NCBI GenBank assembly: GCA_021234155.1
Contig: JAJEKV010000031.1
Span: forward strand, 1,793,614-1,857,613
DNA length: 64,000 bases
Source of the DNA: Isoetes taiwanensis
Lineage: Eukaryota > Streptophyta > Lycopodiopsida > Isoetales > Isoetaceae
Direction of reading: 5' to 3'
Shown one piece after another: positions 19,915 to 32,049 of this stretch; position 1 is the first letter of the stretch, and each line of letters begins with the position of its first letter. The notes beneath the pieces were generated by a model, which worked only from the letters and a program-made list of their open reading frames with translations, had not been told where the DNA came from and did not search any database. Position numbers and translations under genes: made by a program.

Positions 19915-22900
19915 GTGGCCCCCCGGATTCTAGTTTGGAATGTGCATGGCTTGAGCGAGAGTACGATTGTAAGCAATTTGCAGATGTTTTCTGAATATGA
20001 TGTGCTTGCTTTCACGGAAACTTGGGAACACGAAACCAATAGATTATTGGATATACCAGGATTTATTTTGTTAGATTCAGTCTGGAACTTTCAAGGCATA
20101 AGTAGAAGAGGATGGGGCGGCATTGCATGCTATATTCGGAAGGATATCAGCAAAGCGGTTACATTAGTAAGCAAAGATAAGTTCTCTCAATACATTTGGC
20201 TGAAAATTCTTTCGGGTATTACTGTGGTTTATGTAGCAATTGTCTACTTTGCTCCTTTGGATCCATATCCAGCATCTATATATGGGACTGACGGACTGAG
20301 TGTAGAAGATCCTCTTATGCATCTTGCAGATGATATATCAATATATAAACAGAATGGAAAGGTTTTTATTGCCGGAGACTTGAATGGGAGAATTGGGAAC
20401 AATCAAGCTGCATTGCTTTCAGGTGAAGGTCATGTTTTGTGGCTGAATGAGCATTCAGATGGTTTGCTTTGCTGGCCACGCCAATCACCAGATACAGTAA
20501 AGAATAAAATGGGTACGCATGTTCTTGCTCTATGTGAGTCCTTCAATTTCATTGTATACAATGGACTTGTGAGATTTTCAGGTACAAATTGTTTCACGTG
20601 CATACAACCAAATAGAAATAGTATTATTGATCTCTTGTTAGGAGATCCGGATGCAATTGGGTATGTGACCGATTTTAAGTTCTTGGAAAGAAATCCAGAT
20701 TTTGATCATGTGCCTTTTATGTTTCAATTAAATGCCCATATTGTTAAGCGTCCACCTGATGTATCTCCTCCTCAAAAAATAAAGCTTAATTATAAACTGG
20801 CAGATAAATATGGAAGTGCATTGAGTGCTAAACTAGAAGAGATTCATTTACAGGAATCCCTAGAAGAAAAGAGCAGGAGACTGACTGATGCTATAATTGA
20901 TACAGCGGGTGATATATTTGGTTATGCTTCAAGTAGGAAGAGACGTCATAGTAAATGGTTTGACGTAGATTGCCTCAAGGCAAAAAAAGAGTGCATGAAA
21001 TCTATAGATCCTCTTGTTCACAAGCAGTATAAAAATTTGGTCAAGCAAAAAAAAAGAGATTGGAAGCGCCGACACCAGGAAAGGATCATTCAAGAAGTGG
21101 ATATAGATCCAAGAAGATTCTGGAACAGGTCATCTAAGCAGACAGAAATTGGAGATATAACAAGAGATGATCTTCTCTTTTTGGTCTCAGAATTATATTG
21201 CACAGTAGATACAGGTAATTTGGATTGCATAGGAGAAGCTATACCCATATTCACGGAACAAGATGTACAAATAGCCCTACAAAAAATGAAAAATGGACGT
21301 GCTTGTGATTCAAGAGGTATGTCAATTGAGTTTTTTAAATGGGGAGGAAACGAGCTTTGTAGCCTTTTGGCAGATCTATGCAATGAAGCACTCTTGAGAG
21401 GATATTTCCCTACAGAATGGTGTCTAAATAGAGTTGTACCCGTGCATAAGACTGGTGATAAGGATGACATTAAAAATTATAGAACCATTCTAGTGAGCAA
21501 TGTATTTGCTAAATTATTTGCAGCAATGCTTGAACTTAAGATTACATGCTGGGCAGAAGAACAAAACATAAGAGCACCGGGACAGGCAGGCTTTCGTACA
21601 GATCACTCTACCCTGGATCACCTAGTCACTTTGAGAGTGCTCACGGAAGGTGCCAAAGGTACAGGCAATAAGAGATTTTTAGCATTTATAGATCTTACTA
21701 AAGCCTTTGATAGAGTGAATCGCATGCATCTTGCTGAAAGACTTGAATTGTTGCAAGTCCCTGTTGAATTGCAAAAAAGTCATTTGCTTGTCTCTATAAT
21801 GAAGTTTTGGTTGAGCTTTCTTTTCCTTTTTTTTGGATCTGAAAAAATCAATAATGTCTACAATTGGAGTTAAACAGGGGCTGCCCGTGCTCTCCTACTC
21901 TTTTTGGTTTGCTTATAGATGAGCTCGAATGTTGGATGACAAGGCTAGGTGGCATGGGAGCAAGGCTTGGGAAATATGTACTGCAATTGCTAATGTTTGC
22001 AGATGATATAGTATTAATTTCAAGGGATGCAAGTGGGTTACAGAGACACTTGGACGTGCTTGAGTCCTTTTGTTCCTCTAAGCAAATGCAGATTAATGTA
22101 AATAAATAAAAAATTATGGTGTTTGGCGGCAAGGATTTCACTATATTTACAGTGGGCGGTGCTCCTTTGCAAAAGGTGACAGAATATAAATATCTTGGGA
22201 TTGATATGACATGTAATTACAGATGGACAAGGGCGGCTCAGAAACGTGCTTCAGGAGGATTGCGGGCCTTTTATGGTATGATTTATCAATGTAGGCTTAA
22301 TAATTTTGAACATTGGAAGTTACGAAGATTGCTTTTTGGAGTTCAAGTGAAACCAGTTATTCTATATGGCAGCCCAGTATGGGGCCTTGGGTTATCCCGA
22401 AAATGCTGGAATGACATTGAGAATGTGCAGAAGCGTTTTTTATTAAGTGAGCTTGGTGTAAAGCCACAAACTCCATATTGCATGATGTTGGCTGAGACAG
22501 GCATGTTACCCTTAGAAGTGGAAGCCCTATGCAGAACAATAACTTTTGTTAATAGGGTTCTCACAATGGAAGTGGATAGATTTCCTCGACTAGCCCTTGA
22601 GCAATCCAAGGATAAGGGGTGGTATTGTGAAGTGAGAAAATGGAGTACCAAGTGGCTTGGACAAAATGTGTGGCCGAAGTCAACTAAGTACAAAAGAAGT
22701 TTATGGGGAGGTGAAGGCTTGTGCCCCTGAAGGAAATGTGGAAGCTTGAACCCGACGGAGATGTTAAAAAAGGTTCTATCTTGATGATATAAATAAAATT
22801 TGGACACATATGAAGAACGGGAGTATTTGCTTGCAAACATCAACGAAAAAGAACCGCATGTTAATTTCTCGATTCACGGTTATCATCGCATCACCTACAT

Positions 22901-23183
22901 GTTGAAACAGGGTAGATGGAATGGAACACCTCGAAGTGAGAGATTTTGCCTAGGATGCCTAGACCACGAAGTTGAAACAGAGAAAGCACGCATTTCGGAA
23001 TGTTCAAAACATGAGAATATTAGAACCAAATATGATATACAGAGCCAGACCTTGAGAGAGCTACTAGAAATACCTGCACATAAGTTAAGTGCTTATCTTA
23101 GGGATGTTTGGATGGAGCGTACAGACATTATAAACTTATTTAATCTTATGGATAGTTTTGATATTTCAGGTGCTTCGGATTGA
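19915..23183 (+). pseudogene. LINE-B ORF2: endonuclease, reverse transcriptase, C-terminal knuckle
   Basis: The first 652-residue frame starts at GTG or just upstream, since the codon at 19915 is not ATG. It has endonuclease residues N9, E35, D155/N157 (AGDLNGR) and D264/H265. RT blocks follow: NGRACDSRGMSIEFFKWGG, FPTEWCLNRVVPVHKTGD, GQAGFRTDHSTLDHLVTLR and FIDLTKAFDRV. It breaks near 21775, and the catalytic FADDIVLIS is in the next frame (21864-22109). The region 22116-22730 continues with YKYLGIDM, and 22800-23183 ends with FCLGCLDH followed by a Cys/His motif. At least three frame breaks inactivate it. Confidence 0.82.
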
Positions 23184-23227
23184 GTGCCTATATTACATTG
23201 CATGCCTGGGGGCCTAAATGGCTTGAT

Positions 23228-23258
23228 AAATAAATTAAATTAAATTAAATTAAATTAA
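23228..23258 (+). repeat. (TTAAA)n tail of LINE-B
   Basis: About six AAATT units close the element after CCTAAATGGCTTGATAAAT. A short-repeat tail replaces poly(A), as in several non-L1 LINE clades. Confidence 0.75.
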
Positions 23259-23488
23259 GTACTTTTAGGGGGGTCAAAACGCACTTTTGCTACTATTTTT
23301 CTAAATCCTACCTCATTTTACCCCCTTTTTTCTACAAAAAATAGAGAGCCTTTAAGGAATATTATCTTATGGTCCCGTTTAGATGATTTGGTCCCATTTA
23401 ATTTGCAATCTTGTTCATTGAGAGGAAAGGCAAGAAGACTCTATCATGAAAACAAGGTGCATGGGTTCTTGGAAAGAAACAACAGGTT

Positions 23489-24157
23489 GAAGTGAATAAG
23501 AGGATCGCAAAGGTGCGCATGCCAACTGGATATGGGGCTTCTCTGAGAAAGGCATTCACAAAAAAATGCAGTCTCACTGGGTTAAAGACGCATGTTTGGC
23601 ACAAGTTTCTTCAGGTATACTTTGATTATTGTACTTTTGTTTCTTATAATAAATTATATTGCAATATATGCAATGATACTGCACGAACTTTGAACATATA
23701 CTTCCATATGTGATAGGAGACTTCTTGACCCACAAGTAAGAAGCATTATATTCCGATTGGAAAAATTTGCAAGGTGGGTCTCCTCCAAAGAAATTGAAGT
23801 GGCTGAGATATCAAAAGTAGAGGAGGAAGTGATTATACTACTTTTTGACATTAAAAAAGAATTTTCCACCAGTTTTTTTAACTTACAGGTGCTACTAAAT
23901 AAATTCTATGAAATTATGTAATTTTACTTCTATCAATCATAAGTGCAAGTAATAATACACAGGTACATCCATTGATACATATTCCAAATGAGATAAGGTT
24001 GGCAAGATCCGCTTCTAGCAGATGGATGTTTTTTCTGGAGCGCTACATGAAGGTGCTCAAAAATTTTGTTCTTCAAATGGCAAAACTAGAGGGTTGCATA
24101 GTTGAAGGTCATCATGTGCAAGAAACAATATTTTATCTAAGGCTCTTGCCATCTTGA
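23489..24157 (+). pseudogene. CACTA (En/Spm) TNP2 transposase fragment, DUF4218
   Basis: Pieces in different frames follow the DUF4218 order: FTKKCSLTGLKTHVWHKFLQ, then a frame with FRLEKFARWVSSKEIEVAE and FDIKKEFSTSFFNL, then VHPLIHIPNEIRLARSASSR and WMFFLERYMKVLKNFV, and finally an EGCIVEGHHVQE segment. Between the last two, a GT...AG segment (about 23889-23962) looks like an intron. DUF4218 is found C-terminal to Transposase_21 in plant CACTA elements. The catalytic part is absent here, so this is a relic. Confidence 0.7.
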
Positions 24158-24301
24158 TGGTCCTAAATTATAGAAGAAAGAAGAATCCAAGGAGATTACA
24201 TTAGAGGTATTACATGGTAATGGAGTAGAACGACGTATGAGTGATGACATGCTTCTTGCGGTAAGCACATCTGTTCTTAATAATACTGCAAGTTTACAAC
24301 C

Positions 24302-25407
24302 ATGGAGAGAGTTGTTGAAACTGCTAAGGACATACGGAGAATGTCAACAGAGCGATCAATAGGACAATCTATCCCAGATGTTATGAACAATGCATGGTTG
24401 TTGACTCATATGGACGAACCTAAAGATTGTGATCAAGTAATTCCAGATGATGATTACGAGCTTACCCTTGGTTGTAGTAGAAAGGTATCAGAAATCTTTG
24501 ATCTAAAGTTTCATTATCTTTATATTATATTACTCATCATTGCTATTATTTTGTTCTAGGCACAATTCTAGAATTCAATGTGGGCATACATGCAGCATTT
24601 TTGCATTAATGATATGGATAAATGTAGGGTTGCATTTGATTCAGGAATCAGCACCGATTTTGAACAAAAAAGTCAATCTAGCAATAGGGATCGCAACCTT
24701 CTGGAAAGTAGCCTAGATTACATGGAAACCCTGACAGACAATATTGAGTTGGATTATCGTAGCCTTCATGTAAATGTCGTCAAGGCACGATGCTTCAAAG
24801 CGGTATACAGAGGCATGGTAAGACAGTTGGGAATCATTCATCAGGATTTTTGGAAGTGTATATTTCAAAGGTATGTAAGAGCTTTTCAATATATTTATAC
24901 TGATGTTGATGATGATTTTGATGATGGTGGTGGTGGTGGTGGTGCTCCTGTTGATGATGATTTTGATGATAATGGTGGTGATGGTAGTCGTGAAGGTGTT
25001 TTGGGTATCACCAATGATGTTGATGACCCATTGTTGCATGATACAGAAGATGGAGAACTGGTAGATATTGGCATCAACATTGAAGAGCAGGATGCGTATT
25101 TGGGAAAAGATTTGCTTGAGGATGGTACTGATGAGCATTTTTCCTATAAAATCACCATTGGCACTTTCAAAAAGAGAGGAAGTTTACAAAGAAGCAACTT
25201 ATGTGCTTCGATCTCCCTTCTGATGATGAGGATTATATTGAAGATGAAGAGATTGCCAGATATGTACATGATTATTTTGAAGCAATTAGAGGTTGGGCCC
25301 TTCGTCTCTATCTAGATGATGATGAGGTGGACATTGAATATGACGTAAGTGAACAAATTGATGTGTGCTACATTTTTAATCTTATTGCTATAACAATTAT
25401 GGTATAG
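24302..25407 (+). other. Unrecognised reading frames with an acidic repeat
   Basis: Three open frames lie close together: 24302-24559, 24578-25315 and 25201-25407. The middle one (245 residues) has a Asp/Gly-rich stretch (VDDDFDDGGGGGG and a similar second unit) from a GATGATGATTTTGATGA repeat. I recognise no domain. They could be exons of one gene or the continuation of the CACTA relic; splice sites were not resolved. Confidence 0.25.
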
Positions 25408-25619
25408 ATCAATTGATATTAAGCATTGTTTTATCTTCCTGATCACTTTGCTTCTTCATATTGCCAAGTACCCTTCACTGTTATCTTCCCCGTCAATTGA
25501 CTAATGCTTGGATATCCACATCATTCTTCAATTCTTCGAAGTAATATCCCTTGGTGCAATACTATATTTCTAATGATGTATAAAAGTATTAGGCAAATAT
25601 CATAGTGTCTTCCATCTGC

Positions 25620-26687
25620 AGAGTAAGATTCTGATTTCTAAGTTCATTTGGAGGATCCTTAAGGATATGGTTGATTCACCTGGAGTGCGATTGATGAAGC
25701 TGTCACTTGCAAATTGTATTGCTTTTGGGAAGGCTTCGTTAAAACATGTTCTTCCTTGAGGTCTCTTTTATCAGCTATGCGCTTTTCCTAACGCCTCCCT
25801 TTTTTTGAAAGGCTTACTGGAGTCTTGGAAGACAGTACAAACCTTATTTCGTATCGATCTTGTTGCATGTCATCAGTTGAGTGCTCCTTGTTGGTGGATA
25901 CCTGTGGAAAATATTTTTCCACTTTGCGCCTCAGTTCATCCATCAACTCAACGGCGTTGGAGGTTAGCAAAAATCTTGACAGTTGCGGCATGGTATAATT
26001 CTGGCCAATTAGCGATATGGCAAATCTTTCAAACAAAATTCTTATTGTCCTGATGGGACAGACCTATTTGGCAAAAGCTTGCTAGTACTCTGCCATTGGT
26101 TGTTCTAGAGGCTATTGAAGGTTGCATGTGGATTTTCCACCAGAGTGTTCATGAGGATAGGCTTGTGAACTCTATGTATAGGATGTTTGTCAATGGTGAT
26201 ATCCTTTTGCCATCCACTAAGTGGTCCCTTCAGCTCCCATCTCCTAGTTGGAGACGTATGTGGACTTAGGCTTGGGATAAACTACACCCTAAGGTGGCTG
26301 TGCTTTGGTAGCAGATTTTTCACAGATGCCCTCGTGTGAATGTGCTTATCCACAGATTTGATCATCGAGTGCCAGCATTCTGCCCGCTGTGCAAGCAAAG
26401 GGACGAGACTATTGAGCATTGTTTCTTTTTATGTGATCATCTCCAGCCCGTTTAGTCTTGGCTGCTTTCTCTTTTCAATGTGACATTGACAAGTCAGCAA
26501 GTGCTCATGGCTATTTACCCGTATACTTGGATTAAGTTGCAGAGCCAAGCATTTCATTTAGCATCAGGATGGTTGTTGTGGTCCATCTGGAAGCGCAGGA
26601 GATTGTGTGTCTTTCAGGGTTTGGATATTCCTCCTGCATTTGTCCTCCAGAACGCACAAGCTAGAATTGCTAAGACCTACCATTCTA
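25620..26687 (+). pseudogene. L1-type ORF2 3' fragment with zf-RVT
   Basis: Reading through stops, 26250-26687 gives KLHPKVAVLW, IFHRCPRVNV and a zinc-binding FCPLCKQRDETIEHCFFLC, then SGWLLWSIWKRRRLCVFQGL. These are hallmarks of the zf-RVT C-terminus of plant L1 ORF2. Upstream sequence to about 25620 looks like the preceding region but is badly decayed. It is cut at 26687 by a repeat that begins CATTCTAGAATG. Confidence 0.7.
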
Positions 26688-26828
26688 GAATGGGGCTCGC
26701 ATGAAACCAACAAAACCGCCCGCTAGACTAGGCTTCTCATTCATCTCAGCAGATTTTCTACAATGGTGGATAGTGGGTAGCCGCACACATGCGAACTACC
26801 CATGAAAAATAAAGGGAATATCCAACAA
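26688..26828 (+). repeat. CATTCTAGAATG repeat, copy 1
   Basis: A 140-bp segment starting with the palindrome CATTCTAGAATG, then GGCTCGCATGAAACCAACAA, a CTTCTCATTCATCTC block, a GGGTAGCCGCACACATGCGA hairpin and an A-rich end. It matches 46069-46213 closely. The end contains an inverted GGGTA/TACCC pair followed by GAAAAATAAAG, like a SINE 3' end. Confidence 0.65.
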
Positions 26829-26852
26829 CCCCCTCAAATTGAAATATAAAGT

Positions 26853-27464
26853 TTTTTTTTCCCCTTATGAACGACAAACTTTATTAAAACTCCAAGCCAA
26901 AAGCCAGATATAAATGCACAGGTGGGAATAAAATCTCAGAGGATAATCATGATCCACTGAGTAGAACCACCAGCCTATGCATAAGACAACACCCAAATGG
27001 AACTCAAATATCAACTGTCGCGTGGCAGGAGCAAGCGAAGAGCAATGATAGGCCTTAGCAATTCTAGCTTGTGCGTCTTGGAGGACAACTGCAGGAGGAA
27101 TATCCAAACCCTGAAAGACACATAATCTCCTGCGCTTCCAGATGGACCATAACAACCATCCTGATGCTAAATGAAATGCTTGGGTCCGCAATTTATTCCA
27201 AGTATTCGAATAAATAGCCAGGAGCACTTGCTGACTTGTCAATGTCACATGAAAAAGAGAAAGCAGCCAAGACCAAACAGGCTGGAGATGATCACACAAA
27301 AAGAAACAATGCTCAATAATCTCGTCCGTTTGCTTGCATAGTGGGCAGAATGCTGACACTCGAGGATCGAATCTGTTGACAAACACATTCACATGAGGGC
27401 ATCTGTGAAAAATCTGCCACCAAAGCACAGCCACCTTAGGATGAAGTTGATAAAAGTTCCTCAA
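26853..27464 (-). pseudogene. L1-type ORF2 3' end (zf-RVT), inverted paralogue
   Basis: A 199-residue frame on the minus strand closely resembles the plus-strand fragment that ends at 26687. It contains FCPLCKQTDEIIEHCFFLC and SGWLLWSIWKRRRLCVFQGL, and here the frame is open. It then runs to a poly(A) of about ten bases at 26853. The two copies face each other 170 bp apart and make a large inverted repeat. This is a 5'-truncated L1 insertion. Confidence 0.75.
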
Positions 27465-28397
27465 AATTTTGTCAAAACATTAGATGAAATTTTGGATAGA
27501 ATTTTGTATGTCTTAAGAAAAGTTTGCCACAACTTTGCTATAATATTGTTCAAACGTTGTTGCAATAACCTACTTAAGTTGCATTAAAAAGTTGACAAAA
27601 AGGAGATCATTATTTTGACGAAATCTTTGACATTATACATTAGACACAATTTTGATACAACATAAGCACTTTGTATCAAGATAGTAGCATTCCACACAAA
27701 GATGTCACTGGACCTATGGCTTGTCACAAGGATTGATACTATACCCCCCATCCTCTTTTAGTGTCAGATCGAGGCGCACAGGGAGATAGCCTCAAAATCC
27801 TTCGGGTCCTAGTTCTAATTCCTTGGAGTCCTGGTTCTGATTTATTACCCCTTTGCAGATATCTACAGGGGGCTATGGCTATGAATTTGCATGGCAATTT
27901 TCTGAGCATGATTTATACTTGTGGCAGTTCTTGCACATAGATTATGGTGGTTCTTGACCCGAATTTATAGCTAACAGGGTTTTGGATAGATTTGCAGCCA
28001 ACAGAATTCTTGGACGGAAGGAGATATGTGGCACAACTCATGTGGTTATGGATCCAAGTTTTAGATTTTGCAATTTGAAAGCAGGTTTTTGAATTTTGAG
28101 TTTTGGAAGCAGGTTATCTTATTTTAAACATTTTCACCCTATCTGGAACCTAGATAGACATTTGGCATACAAGGGCAGCTTTGTTAATTTAAGTTAGACA
28201 TATCACTAGAAAATTTTTCGGTAGATTCTCATTTGGTTATGATATATGCTTCCTTAGTTTAAGCATAGGACGACGTGATTACCCAAATAATAGTGATTAA
28301 CTCAACACAATCACACGATTAACTCGAGACAATCACAAGAGAATGACTTGGCATGGTGACGGCAATATGACAAATTATGCTTGATCCGGCGATATGG
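27465..28397. other. Intergenic, no gene recognised
   Basis: AT-rich sequence with imperfect TTTTG/CAAAA alternations at 27465-27660. I see no coding or known element. Confidence 0.4.
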
Positions 28398-29279
28398 GCT
28401 ATAAACCAGGTGCACCTGGACTACCACAGTCTTCAGATCCGTCTATCCTATGGCCCAGATTGTATGTTGGAGCCTATGAGCACCTCTTGTTTCGCTTATG
28501 GTCATTTATGATTGGAGGCACCTATGGTTTTGAAATATGAAATACGAGTCCACCTAAGGTTTTGAGGGAATATGGAACCTCTATACGGCTTTGCTTAAAA
28601 TTTTAGAATATGAAATCCGGGGGTTCGAACCTCTACCAAAATAACTCATTGTCCTAATAAAACTGTTTTGACCAATATACCCAGTGAGCTAATGTGATTA
28701 TTCTATCGTGAATCTATGTTTTTTTTATAACAACCCATTCAATTGTTTTAAGGATATATAGTCTATGGTTTCAGGAATTGTTATTTTTACATCCATATCA
28801 AATCCCCCTGTAACACCCTGTTATTGTGCTACATATTCTAAACGAGGTGCACCCTGGACTACCACAATCATCGGATACGTCGATCCTATGGCTCAAATTG
28901 TATGTTGGAGCCTCTGGACACCTCTCGTTTCGCTTATGATCATTTATGATTGGAGGCACCTATGATTTTGAAATATGAAATACGAATTCGCCGAAGCTTT
29001 TGAGGGAATATCAAACCTCTATACGGCGTTGCCTAAGATTTTAGAATATGAAATACGGGGTTCGAACCTCTACCAAAATAACTCAATGTCATAATAAAAC
29101 TACTTTAACCAATATACCCAGTGAGCTAATCCGATTATTTTTTATCTTGAATGTATGTTTTTTTTATAACAACTCATTCAATTGTTTTAAGGATATATAG
29201 TCTATGGTTTCAGGAATTGTTATTTTTACATCCATATCAAATCCCCCCGTAACCCTCTGTTATTGTGCTACATATTGGA
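28398..29279 (-). mobile_element. tRNA-derived SINE, two tandem copies
   Basis: Two units (about 28398-28828 and 28829-29279) are similar along their whole length. On the minus strand each has a tRNA-like head. In the second, TAGCTCACTGGGTA fits an A box and AGAGGTTCGAACCCC fits a B box about 50 bp later. The body runs on to a GGTAGTCCAGG-like segment. The B box is also intact in the first unit. A third copy is at 35484-35752. Confidence 0.6.
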
Positions 29280-30566
29280 TTTACAGAATCAATCTGCTAC
29301 TACTATTGGAAAGAACAGATGTTAAAAAGCCAGAATAATGTTCTGTCATAAGGCAAATACAATGCCATTTGCCATTGTTGCCTATCAAAATCTGTCATAT
29401 GGTGCATTAAGAAAATAAATGACTTTATATCAAATACATACGGATATGCCATCACCTGGTATCAAATATGAGACTAGCACCTTGGCAAATTCTAGAAGAG
29501 TTTCAATCAAGGTAACTTTTAACACATTCTCTTCTCTTTCTTTCTTTCATCCTTTTAATCATACAGAAAGAATTTTACCTATGACGTATTGTAATAATAG
29601 AATAGCGAAAGAATATTACCTATGACATATTGTAATTATAGAATAATGCAAGACCCTTACTATAATGGTAGGCCTTGCCCATCCTGTGGTTACAATACAT
29701 ACATGTAGAGGTCTTTTACTATCCTATGGTTGGAGGTAAGATTTTTTTTTGTTGTTGATTAACATTTGTTTGTTGAATAAGCTCTTACATAGGAAACATC
29801 TGAGATTTCTTTCTTTTAACTATGACTACATTTGTTTCTGCAATAATAAGTGTGTCGAATCTGCAAATTTGAGAACTTGTACTTGCAATTAATGAAGGTT
29901 GAATAACCGGTCTGATATGGTCGATTTGGGATATACGTAGTATATCTAACTACTTAATAAATATTCATTGATATTCCTTGAATGCCCTAAACTGTATTAA
30001 CTTTTTGAAAAAGGCCACACCTAGGAGTTTAGAAAAATGGCTATCCCACATTCGATTTTATCAATCCAACAGTTTATTTGAATTCGCTGAGCTGCAGTGC
30101 AAAAATTTTGCAATGTAATGAACCCAATAAACCCACAAAAACGAAACTATAAACAAAAGAAGAAGAGATCGAAAGGAACAACAACAATTCCATTAAACCA
30201 GATAACGAGAGGATGAGATAAAGGAATGGACCGATCTGCTTCAGAATCAATGGTTATCAATGTTTAAACCTGGCAATGAACTGGCCGGGGAGGTTTTTGA
30301 CCAAATGGAATGAATTTGCAACCAAAAAAAAAGGGGGGGGGAGCAGATTCAAGACTCTAGACAAGCAGGCTTATCTAGTGTCAATCTGGGCCTTGAGGAG
30401 CAATTACAGAATTTGGCTACCTAGATTGCGAACACAAACAATATCATAATCGGGTCAGGATTTTTTCCAGTAACATATTCTTGTGCTACCACATCTGTTG
30501 ATATTGCCAATATCAGGAAACCACAATCGGGTGCAAGAATTTTGGATTACAGCTTGAATCGGTGAT
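29280..30566. other. Intergenic with a 43-bp tandem duplication
   Basis: TTACCTATGACRTATTGTAA with flanks is duplicated at 29567-29646. The remainder is AT-rich, with no supported gene. Confidence 0.4.
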
Positions 30567-30644
30567 CTATACTTATGAAATTCGGTGATCCTAGCGATGA
30601 AATCTATACTTATGAAATTCGGTGATCCTAGCGATGAAATCTGG
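30567..30644. repeat. 37-bp tandem duplication
   Basis: CTATACTTATGAAATTCGGT and its continuation occur twice, starting at 30567 and 30604. GGTGATC also repeats around it. Confidence 0.7.
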
Positions 30645-31018
30645 TGATCTCCCATCGCGGTGGTGGTTTAGTGGTAAGCCCGGGAGATTCAGTATTGTTT
30701 GCAGTATGGGACATGTGCGTGCAATAAAGGGGGTTTTTTTTTTACCATTTCGTATTAGTATACTTACCATTATGGTTTTTTTTTTTTTTGGAAGGACGAA
30801 AGCCAAAAAATTTATTAATCAGATAAAAAGTACAAAATTTACATGTCTCATCTAACTGTGTAATCTAAAAGGAGCATGAGCCTGGAACACAATGTACTTA
30901 CTCCAGAATAGGAGATTAACGATATTAGAGGGTTTTTTCACCATTATCTGGGGCAAAATACATACTTTTGGGGTTAAATTAGCTTCCAAAGATCAGTATA
31001 CAAGGGATGTTTTTGGCC

Positions 31019-31171
31019 ACCCTTCAAACACAGACGAAGTGCATACCCCAGGGTGATAAGGCCTTGGGTTGGGGTGACCCCACCAGGGTTCAAAACCCAC
31101 TAGCTACTATCGGGTGGGAGATGTGGGTGGGTGCAAGTCCACCAACCTTGCCTTCAAACAAAAAAAAAAAT
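31019..31171 (+). mobile_element. SINE-like segment with poly(A)
   Basis: AGGGTTCAAAACCC near 31086 resembles a B box, preceded by a GGCCTTGGGTTGGGGTGA segment that could be an A box. The unit ends TTGCCTTCAAAC followed by an A run at about 31160-31170. No target duplication was identified. Confidence 0.35.
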
Positions 31172-31183
31172 CTGGTGATCTGT

Positions 31184-31640
31184 GCAGCAGACTTAGTAAA
31201 ACCCTTCCCCGATTATGATATTGTTAGGGTAAGTCAAATGGTCTGTGATTCCCAGTTAAAATCCTTCCCCAATTATGATAGATAGTGTTAGGGTAAGTCA
31301 AATGGTCTGTGATTCCCAGTTAGCATTGTTAGGGTAAGTCAAACTTAGTAAAACCCTTCCCTTAGATTATTATGATATTGTTAGGGTAAGTCAAATGAAT
31401 CACGTGATTCCCGTTAAAATCCTTCCCCAATTATGATAGATAGTGTTAAAAGTCAAATGGTCTTTAATGATTCCCGGGCATTGTTTTAGAGCTCTTAGTA
31501 AAACCCTTCCCCGATTAATTGTTAGGGTAAAGTCAAATGGTCATTTCCGCTTAAAATCCTCCCCAATTAAGATAGATGTGACAAAAATAATTGTTAGGTG
31601 TGGGTTGTTTCCCAAATATGAAAATTAGGGTAAAATCAAA
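31184..31640. repeat. Diverged minisatellite with TTAGGGTAA words
   Basis: Units of about 60-75 bp alternate AAAACCCTTCCCCGATTATG or a variant with TGTTAGGGTAAGTCAAATGG and a TGATTCCC segment. At least six TTAGGGTAA or near matches are present. These resemble, but are not, the plant telomere repeat TTTAGGG. Confidence 0.7.
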
Positions 31641-32049
31641 TGACCAAATGATTTTTCCCAAATGGGATTTTTTTTTTTATAAATTTTTTATTTTACCCCA
31701 ATTAACTTACCCTAGAACAAGAAATTGCCCCCAAATGTTGAAAATCATATTACGTCTTTAATATCCGGATCGTCGGGATGAGATTTAGAGCTCTAGGCCT
31801 AGCCAGGGAAATGGCATTGCATTAAATCTCAAGAATTGAAGGCAGATGGACAAAAAATTTGGTGTGGGTTGTTTGCAAAATGAAAATTGGGTGCAAAATT
31901 GGGAGTGATTTTAGGGTAGGGATTTTTTTTTTTTTTTGGTGAGGGACTAAAAAAGTTTTTATTTTACAGGAAAATCAGCCGTACTAGCAGTAAGATTTTG
32001 TGGGCGAAAGGGCATGATGAAGAGAATCAATAATTGAATAGGGTACGCT

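Larger units (their letters stand above)
19560..23258 (+). mobile_element. LINE-B: non-LTR retrotransposon with (TTAAA)n tail
   Basis: It contains the end of an ORF1, a long ORF2 in several frames and a tail of pentanucleotide repeats instead of poly(A). Endonuclease, RT and a Cys/His-containing C-terminus are all identifiable. The RT blocks and the LFGLLIDELECW segment set it apart from the L1-type LINE-A. The exact 5' end is unclear, and no target duplication was found. It is broken by frameshifts. Confidence 0.8.

Noticed and set aside
30656-30690. tRNA-like GTGGTTTAGTGGTAAG segment as a tRNA gene
   Set aside because: No B box or acceptor stem could be paired; at most a SINE fragment.
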